Positions 50,941-56,154 of a stretch of 56,154 nt of DNA are shown here, in pieces. Below the pieces are notes generated by a model that ran no database searches, had not been told where the DNA came from, and worked only from the letters and a program-made list of their open reading frames with translations. The DNA lies in the NCBI GenBank assembly GCA_937989585.1, contig CALKRW010000056.1:1-56154 (forward strand), read 5' to 3'. Source of the DNA: an uncultured Porphyromonadaceae bacterium. GTDB taxonomy: Bacteria; Bacteroidota; Bacteroidia; Bacteroidales; Muribaculaceae. The stretch's first letter is position 1. Each line of letters opens with the position of its first letter. Position numbers and translations under genes: made by a program.

Positions 50941-52428
50941 TCAATTAAATTCAAATTCTTTTATGTTATTTCCATCGTTAGATTTAAATGTAATTCTAAT
51001 TGATTCTTTAGAATTTTCCTTTTCAAGTTTTATTGGAATTCCTGCTACCAGCGATGTTGGTTTCTTTAGATTGGTAGTAAGAAACGTGTAACCAGCCTGA
51101 GGATTATTGACTTTAAAGGTAACAGGTTTATTTAAGTCGACATTTTCGGGACGAACCTCTTTACCGTCCTGAATTAGTTTTATTTCACCGTTTTTATCTT
51201 TGGTTTTTGCCTCGGAAGCCGCCGTAACTCTACTCGGCTCAGTTGTCGCAGTTTCAAGCACTCCGCCCTCTTGGCCTTCATGTGTTTCTGGTTCGAAGGT
51301 TTGCCATTGGTCTCCATTTTGTTGCAGGTCTTCGTTCTGACTTTGAGCATCCGAATCCGTCTGTTCTTCTTTTGTTTCAGTTCGTTCTGAATCCTGCGCA
51401 GGCTCACCGGCTGAACAGCCTTTGAAAAATACAAGTATGATTATGCCTGTGACAATCAGAAAGGTATTGATTAATGGAACCCATTCAGACAATGCGCTTG
51501 ATGGCTTGCTCTCGGGTTTTGGCTTTGGAGGAACTTGATTACCGCCCGGTATTGCTGTTTGTGAAAATGCATTTTTTTGCGTTCCGATTATCTGGGCGAC
51601 ATCATTTATCTTTTTCGCATCAATTTCCCGCTGTTTTCTCAGTCCGCTGTTGGCTTCCTGAAGTTTAAGCACTTCCTGTTCGAGATTTTTCACCTTCTTG
51701 GACGATGACATATTTGCCTCTGACAGTTGCATTCTCGCCAGTTCGAGTTCCTTCGTGAGACTGCCTATCTGCTTGTCCTTCGCCTCATTTATATTTTTCT
51801 CGTTGTTGTATTTCTGAATATATTCGTTGGTCTTGGCCAGTTGTTCGTCCTTAGTCGGTGCATTTTTGGACACCAGTATCCTGCCTTTCGATCTCAACAG
51901 TTCGACAAAAGCCTTCGAGTCACAGTCGGCAAGATTATACCGGTTGTTATTGCTGAATTCAGCCTGCGCGATAAACTTTGAGTCAAAGTCCTCGGATAGG
52001 TTGACATAGTTTTTCTTTATGCTGTCTACGATTCTGTCAAATGTTTTTGAATCATCAAAATTATTGACAATATATTTTCCCTTGTCCGAGAAATATGTTC
52101 CTATCATCAATGTCTTGATTGACTGTCTGAGCCACTCATACACCTCGCTTGTCAGACAGCAGTATGTGCCGGGCATTACTACGGACAGTGCGAAATATGT
52201 CGGACGCCCTACCCCGCTCCCGGCTTCTGTAAGTCCGGACAGCCTGTATGTGTAGACACTGTACCATTTTCCAGCCCAGTTTCTTGCCTCTGCCACAAGA
52301 ACTTCCTTTTCCGTGATCTCGTCACGGTGTGTGAAGAAATCATCTACGATTCTCTGCGACAGATTGTCCGAAGGAAATGTCGATTTCGAACTGCCGGCAT
52401 TCGGCTTGCCATGTATGATTATTTCCAT
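50941..52428 (-). CDS. Single-pass membrane protein with N-domain, coiled coil and a C-terminal periplasmic domain
   Basis: 495 residues. Residues 1-~190 are an unrecognised alpha/beta domain (MEIIIHGKPNAGSSKS, GVGRPTYFALSVVMPGTYCCL) with the same R-TYF/SYF pattern as the protein at 49268. Residues 194-275 are a long coiled coil, 316-336 a membrane helix (WVPLINTFLIVTGIIILVFF), then an acidic, Gln/Glu-rich low-complexity linker to ~400, and a beta-rich C-domain (KPVTFKVNNPQAGYTFLTTN). It starts 1 bp after the GTPase gene, so the two proteins are probably made together. The topology suggests that the N-domain meets the GTPase in the cytoplasm (inference). Confidence 0.68.
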   Translation of the reverse strand: MEIIIHGKPNAGSSKSTFPSDNLSQRIVDDFFTHRDEITEKEVLVAEARNWAGKWYSVYTYRLSGLTEAGSGVGRPTYFALSVVMPGTYCCLTSEVYEWLRQSIKTLMIGTYFSDKGKYIVNNFDDSKTFDRIVDSIKKNYVNLSEDFDSKFIAQAEFSNNNRYNLADCDSKAFVELLRSKGRILVSKNAPTKDEQLAKTNEYIQKYNNEKNINEAKDKQIGSLTKELELARMQLSEANMSSSKKVKNLEQEVLKLQEANSGLRKQREIDAKKINDVAQIIGTQKNAFSQTAIPGGNQVPPKPKPESKPSSALSEWVPLINTFLIVTGIIILVFFKGCSAGEPAQDSERTETKEEQTDSDAQSQNEDLQQNGDQWQTFEPETHEGQEGGVLETATTEPSRVTAASEAKTKDKNGEIKLIQDGKEVRPENVDLNKPVTFKVNNPQAGYTFLTTNLKKPTSLVAGIPIKLEKENSKESIRITFKSNDGNNIKEFEFN

Positions 52429-52429
52429 A

Positions 52430-53389
52430 TCACCATTTTTTTACGATTTCTTTCCACAGTTCCTGCGGATATATGTTATCTGCCACATTATATGTCTTAT
52501 ACTCGTTGCCCATGTTGTCACGCTGGCTTGAGAACATGCCGGTGCAGAATGTCTTGAAGGCAAACAGATCCAGATTGAACAGGCCTCCCCTCATGCGTGT
52601 GAACAGTTGCCTGTAATAGATTTCGGCGTCTTTCCTTGCGCCCTTCATATCCTGACAGCCGTTGATCGTTCCATACATCGTCTTGTCTATCTTATTGTAG
52701 AGCAGCACGATTCTGTCTCGTTTCAGATTGATTGCAGGGTAAAAATTATTTAGGAATCTCTGTGCGTACGAATCCCTGTGATAAGAGTCTTTCCTGAATG
52801 AGATTGTTGAATCCAGGTCAAGAAGGAATACGTATGATTTGGGATTCCTGCTGGTCATTATGGTTGCAAGATATGGTTCGACTATCTGGTTTTTACCGTT
52901 CCTGATTTTTTCAGGGTCGGTGGTATAGAAATCCTCGCCGGGAGCCTCGAGAAGTTTCGCAATCTCACGTCCGTTCTGGTACACGTTCACCAACAGGAAT
53001 TTGACTGAGCCGTCCAGCGCCACTGTAGTGTTTAGTTTGTCCTGGAATTGCTGGCAGTCCCGCTGATAGTCGGCCGTGTTGAGGAACGTCGGATCTGTGT
53101 TGATTGTATAGCCCTGTTCTCGAAGCCATTTGGCCAGACGCACCAGTATCATTGATTTGCCGCTTGATGGCGGGCCAACAAACACAACCACCGGGACATT
53201 GGTGTTCATGATGGTCGGCGTTGCGGGCATTCCTGCCGTTGATGCCGTCTGGATTGTCTCTGACGTCTGTGTTTCTGGCGCCGGATCGTCTGTCCTTACA
53301 AAATCCTGCGGACTGTCTGCGTTTACGGTGTTGTCTATTGTGCTTTCCTCAACGGGAGTATAATCCGTACCTCTTGTTATCTTAGGCAT
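52430..53389 (-). CDS. P-loop GTPase of TRAFAC type
   Basis: 319 residues. Residues 1-60 are disordered (Thr/Glu/Pro-rich). The G1/Walker A is VFVGPPSSGKSMI (72-79); G3-like is LEAPGEDFYTTD (148-154), where a canonical Asp would precede; G4 is LLYNKIDKTMYG (232-235, NKID), which fixes guanine specificity. The fold resembles the TRAFAC-clade GTPases found in bacterial gene-neighbourhood studies of NTP-dependent conflict or signalling systems. It lacks membrane segments. It is in the middle of the operon between the membrane proteins; nucleotide-dependent control of the membrane partners is inferred. Confidence 0.8.
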   Translation of the reverse strand: MPKITRGTDYTPVEESTIDNTVNADSPQDFVRTDDPAPETQTSETIQTASTAGMPATPTIMNTNVPVVVFVGPPSSGKSMILVRLAKWLREQGYTINTDPTFLNTADYQRDCQQFQDKLNTTVALDGSVKFLLVNVYQNGREIAKLLEAPGEDFYTTDPEKIRNGKNQIVEPYLATIMTSRNPKSYVFLLDLDSTISFRKDSYHRDSYAQRFLNNFYPAINLKRDRIVLLYNKIDKTMYGTINGCQDMKGARKDAEIYYRQLFTRMRGGLFNLDLFAFKTFCTGMFSSQRDNMGNEYKTYNVADNIYPQELWKEIVKKW

Positions 53390-53405
53390 AACTGATTGGT
53401 TTTAT

Positions 53406-54503
53406 TTATGACTGTTTTATAAATAAGGTAAATAGTATGAAGGATACTATATCAAAAATCAATGCGATTATTATCCACTGGAGCATTGACATTCCGGCGA
53501 GTCTTCCTGATGTTATGTCTCCCCACACCGAGACTGTGTCGAACATTCGGTTTGAAGGATAGACTTTGAACTCTTTGATTTCGTCGCCTTCCTTGACTAC
53601 ATTGCTTTTTGTATAGCCTTCAGGCATTTTCGATATTACGCGTCCGTCCTGCTGGTCGTAGTATTTGTAATAGGCATCTACACTGCCGTCCTTAAGTACC
53701 TGCGGCAGATGATTCTCTTCCAGATCGTTGATTGGTTCAAGTATATCCAGTAGTTCGGTATTCTGATCTTTTTTTCTTTCATAATAATTATCTATGACAG
53801 CCAGTTTCTTATTCAGTTGCTTGCTTGTTAGCCCATCATATTTTTCCTGAAGATAATCGAATCTGCTGCGTTGTGTTATTCCAATGTCCCCCTTGTCTTT
53901 TTCGTCATCGAATATTCTATACTCATTCTTATCATTGTATGTTTTGGAATCTCTTCTAAGCATATTTTCCGATGACTTTAATATACTTACGCAGGCTTCT
54001 CCAAAACCTAGATGCCCGTCCATGGTATTTCGCAGTTCCTTGTCGAAATTATCAATATTCGATTGAATTAATGCGCTGATTTCAAGTTTTGCTCTGTCTT
54101 TCTGCTCATCGATGTTTTTGTTACTTCTGGAGGTATTCTCCTGGATATAGTTCTTGCTGCTTGCTAATTCTTTTGACAGGATCGAATACCCGTGTTTCTC
54201 GACAAAGAAATAGTGGACGTTGGTCACAAAACTGAATGTCCAGAAAATTATAAAACCTATTAGACTTAAGAAAAATGTGACTTTGGACGCTCCCACTCGT
54301 TTGGATAATTCTTCTATAGCTTTCGACAGACACCAGCCTGCCAGGATAGCTACCACCAGTACCAGCGCGAACACCAGCCAGAGGTTTGTACCGTTAAGTA
54401 GATTCAGTGACAGCGATGATGCCGTAAAATAGGCGCTGAAGCCTGCAAATAGCAGATAACCGACTAGATAGGCCAGTTTCAAGATAAGTTTGCCTTTGTT
54501 CAT
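53406..54503 (-). CDS. Membrane protein with three N-terminal helices, a long central helical region and a C-terminal helix
   Basis: 365 residues. Membrane helices are at about 9-30, 41-62, 74-95 and 342-362; residues ~100-330 are a long, charged, mostly helical segment with coiled-coil character (SRSNKNIDEQKDRAKLEIS, LQEKYDGLTSKQLNKKLAVID). It is not recognised as a known family. With three N-terminal helices and one C-terminal helix, the central part is on one side only, probably the periplasm. First gene of the operon, 84 bp from the nearer end of the invertible region, and 16 bp before the GTPase gene. Confidence 0.65.
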   Translation of the reverse strand: MNKGKLILKLAYLVGYLLFAGFSAYFTASSLSLNLLNGTNLWLVFALVLVVAILAGWCLSKAIEELSKRVGASKVTFFLSLIGFIIFWTFSFVTNVHYFFVEKHGYSILSKELASSKNYIQENTSRSNKNIDEQKDRAKLEISALIQSNIDNFDKELRNTMDGHLGFGEACVSILKSSENMLRRDSKTYNDKNEYRIFDDEKDKGDIGITQRSRFDYLQEKYDGLTSKQLNKKLAVIDNYYERKKDQNTELLDILEPINDLEENHLPQVLKDGSVDAYYKYYDQQDGRVISKMPEGYTKSNVVKEGDEIKEFKVYPSNRMFDTVSVWGDITSGRLAGMSMLQWIIIALIFDIVSFILFTLFIKQS

Positions 54504-54587
54504 TTTGTTGGTTTATTGATTGTTTGTAATATGAATCGGTGCGTGATGTTTATTGAACGATATGACGGAAGATTTTAAGGTATTTGT

Positions 54588-54611
54588 CTATCTATTCCCA
54601 AGAGAGGGATT
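54588..54611. repeat. Left inverted repeat of the invertible promoter region
   Basis: 24-bp arm with core CTATTCCCAAGAGAGGG. Its exact reverse complement is at 54777-54800. Both flanks mismatch at once, so the arm length is exact. Typical of site-specific recombination ends rather than a terminator. Confidence 0.9.
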
Positions 54612-54776
54612 AAGAAAAAATGACAGTTAATCAACGCTTTCCCTTCCAAAAGAGGCAAATAATCCTGATTTGGTATGACATATTGGCAATCCAACTTCCG
54701 AATTTGAGGCCTTCTCCGATTTTTTATTGTTAAAAATTCGTTATATTTGTTTCTTTTGCTTACCTTTGCGCTCATA
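54612..54776. promoter_or_regulatory. 165-bp putative invertible DNA segment carrying a promoter
   Basis: The + strand has a -7 element TACCTTTG at 54761-54768 with a TTCG -33-like element at 54737-54740 (spacing 20). A second TATATTTG match lies at 54742-54749. Transcription would run rightwards, into the 3' end of the recombinase gene and away from the operon at 54503. I see no TAnnTTTG promoter on the minus strand of the segment. Inversion would place the element at about 54620-54627 on the minus strand, some 110 nt before the operon's first ATG. Confidence 0.75.
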
Positions 54777-54800
54777 AATCCCTCTCTTGGGAATAGATAG
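54777..54800. repeat. Right inverted repeat of the invertible promoter region
   Basis: 24-bp arm, exact reverse complement of 54588-54611. It lies 19 bp beyond the end of the recombinase gene. Confidence 0.9.
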
Positions 54801-54819
54801 CATCTCGAAGACCTTATTA

Positions 54820-55884
54820 TTATCTCAGTTTTTTCAGTATTGTTTCATTGGCTTTATCTATTATGGAATTGTCCAGGGATGCGAGATAGATTTTTGTTGT
54901 AGCCTCTGATTCGTGACCCATACCTTTACTTATGACAGACAGGGGCACATGCTCGTTCTGCGCTATGCTCGCCCACGAGTGACGCGTGACATACATTGTA
55001 AGATTTACTTGAAATCCTGCCATTTTTGAGATTTCCTTCAGTTTGTTATTTATCAGACGCTGTTTGCTGCGGTATTGTATCCTCTCGTTCTTAACCTTTG
55101 TTATTATTGGCAAAAGGTATTCACCCTCTGCGTTACCGTACTTCTCAACAATCTCCTCCATGCACTTTTCCCATCTTATAATCATCTGCTGTCCGGTTTT
55201 CCTGCGCTTGTACACAAGTACTCCATTGTGCAGATCGGACTTTTTTAGAAACGCCATATCGATAAATGACATTCCACGGGTATAGAATGAAAACATAAAC
55301 ATCGCTCTGGCTAACTCCAGGCTTGGCCTCCCGGATAAGTCAAGATCCCTGATTCTCTTAATTGCTTGCAGCGAAATAGCGCGTTTTACAGTTTTGTCTA
55401 TGCCTGTATAGACATGTTTGAAGGGACATTGATGATATGTTAGTCCTTTTTCAACCGCACGGTTATAGATGGATCGCAATATGCGGTTATAAAATGATAT
55501 TGTATTCATGGAGACATTCTGAGACTTCAGAAATGCCTGATACTCCATCATTACATCTGAACTGATTTCATCAAGCATTATATCCTGCCCCTTTCTGAAA
55601 TTCCTAAAACTATTCCGCGTTGTGATATAGGTCTCTACAGCCCTCTCCTTACGGAGTTTTCTCATTTGCGTTATTAATTCTTCGATAAAGTTAAATAGAG
55701 TCCTTCTGTCTGTCCTTACCTTTCTCTCATTTATGTTATTCCCATTTTCATTCCATCCGGGTTGAAAATAATTGCTATTTGATATCACTTGCTTTGACTC
55801 TGCTGATTCTCTTATTAAATAGACGAGACTGACTGGAAGATGGTTTACCATTGAAGTTGATAATTCAAATTTTACTATTGACAT
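54820..55884 (-). CDS. Tyrosine recombinase, probable DNA invertase of the adjacent switch
   Basis: 354 residues. Residues ~65-150 are a SAM-like N-domain. The catalytic domain has Arg203 in YTRGMSFIDM, Lys in VYKRRKTGQ (~226-229), the HxxR-type box TMYVTRHSWASIA (His of the first position replaced by Tyr298, Arg301 kept), GHESEATT with His324, and the nucleophile Tyr333 in KIYLASL. This is the Bacteroidetes tyrosine recombinase type that often inverts nearby promoters. Its gene ends 19 bp from the right inverted repeat. An alternative role as the integrase of a mobile element is possible. Confidence 0.85.
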   Translation of the reverse strand: MSIVKFELSTSMVNHLPVSLVYLIRESAESKQVISNSNYFQPGWNENGNNINERKVRTDRRTLFNFIEELITQMRKLRKERAVETYITTRNSFRNFRKGQDIMLDEISSDVMMEYQAFLKSQNVSMNTISFYNRILRSIYNRAVEKGLTYHQCPFKHVYTGIDKTVKRAISLQAIKRIRDLDLSGRPSLELARAMFMFSFYTRGMSFIDMAFLKKSDLHNGVLVYKRRKTGQQMIIRWEKCMEEIVEKYGNAEGEYLLPIITKVKNERIQYRSKQRLINNKLKEISKMAGFQVNLTMYVTRHSWASIAQNEHVPLSVISKGMGHESEATTKIYLASLDNSIIDKANETILKKLR

Positions 55885-56064
55885 GTTATAGATTATTAAT
55901 GGTTTATATAATAATGAAACCTAAAGATTTAAGCCTCTTTTAATCTAGACGATCCTTATAATTCTCCAATTTATTATATATTATAAAAGAACTGTTCATG
56001 CTGCTTATTTTTAACGACACCTCCCATATCTAACCTTAATAAAAGTTAAATCTTCAACCAGGTA

Positions 56065-56095
56065 TTGACATTGCCATCCAATTGTTGTACCTTTG
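56065..56095 (+). promoter_or_regulatory. Outward promoter at the right end of the window
   Basis: TTGACA at 56065-56070 and TACCTTTG at 56088-56095, spacing 17. It reads rightwards, away from the recombinase, into DNA beyond the window. The 55885-56087 stretch before it has no gene. Confidence 0.6.
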
Positions 56096-56127
56096 CATAA
56101 CCTTTATCGCGCGTTTAATAATGGAAA

Positions 56128-56144
56128 GGCGGCATCCTGCCGCC
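56128..56144 (+). other. Leader hairpin downstream of the outward promoter
   Basis: 7-bp perfect stem GGCGGCA (56128-56134) and TGCCGCC (56138-56144) with a 3-nt loop, about 33 nt after the -7 element. Possible attenuator; no T-run follows. Confidence 0.45.
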
Positions 56145-56154
56145 CATACCCCTC

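Noticed and set aside
50933..50944. TTG start 4 codons upstream of the retropepsin lipoprotein
   Set aside because: The ATG at 50932 begins a clean lipoprotein signal peptide; the extension adds polar residues only.
54612..54776. Idea that the 24-bp inverted repeat is a terminator
   Set aside because: The arms are separated by 165 bp carrying a promoter, with no T-run after the arm, so recombination sites fit better.
1..56154. CRISPR arrays, tRNA and rRNA genes, complete insertion sequences
   Set aside because: None seen; no regularly spaced repeats, no clover-leaf patterns and no transposase frames apart from the tyrosine recombinase.

Overview
The window looks like chromosome of a gut Bacteroidales, probably Muribaculaceae. 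The reasons are Bacteroidetes-type promoters (TAnnTTTG at -7), a SusC/SusD pair, BACON domains, a TraN-O-P-Q conjugation block and a C-terminal tail resembling a type IX secretion sorting domain. The family assignment is inference; the phylum and order are well supported.

Layout, left to right. (1) Positions 1-6050 are the end of an integrative conjugative element: traN (cut by the window edge), traO, a duplicated degenerate primase N-domain, traP, traQ and a lysozyme on +, then a convergent block with DUF3873, PcfJ, PcfK and a small membrane protein. About 780 bases of non-coding, stem-loop-rich DNA follow. (2) Positions 6831-9261 hold a two-gene AAA-ATPase/RloB defence-like operon with a palindrome at its promoter, a cluster of 9-base repeats, and an antitoxin whose toxin is reduced to a stub. 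An ECF sigma factor with a membrane partner follows (9346-10444). (3) Positions 10626-31751 are an amino-sugar/sialic-acid utilisation locus of 13 minus-strand genes with a divergent ROK repressor: YhcH anomerase, NanA-type lyase, AGE epimerase, SusC, SusD, two beta-propeller paralogues, a PKD/PQQ lipoprotein, MFS carrier, NagA, ROK kinase, LctP-type permease and a third beta-propeller paralogue. No recognisable GH33 sialidase is present, so the propeller family is a candidate for the surface glycan-acting step. (4) Positions 31967-47494 are mostly housekeeping and stress genes: HxlR regulator with cupin and MBL-like proteins; a pyruvoyl-type decarboxylase with a GadC-like antiporter and an MFS carrier; rubrerythrin with PerR; two transglutaminase-fold DUF3857 proteins, one apparently catalytically dead; a K+/H+ antiporter; and a secreted repeat protein.

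(5) Positions 47636-56154 are the most unusual part. Six minus-strand genes form one operon: a multi-pass membrane coiled-coil protein, a cytoplasmic P-loop GTPase, a single-pass protein with N-domain, coiled coil and periplasmic domain, a retropepsin-like lipoprotein, a second single-pass protein of the same layout ending in MORN-like repeats, and an outer-membrane-type protein with four BACON domains. Directly upstream lies a perfect 24-bp inverted repeat (54588-54611 and 54777-54800) enclosing 165 bp that carries a Bacteroidetes promoter. Next to it is a tyrosine recombinase gene. This is the anatomy of a phase-variable promoter switch. In the sequenced orientation the promoter points away from the operon, so the operon is predicted OFF. 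I know of no described system with this composition; its function is unknown.
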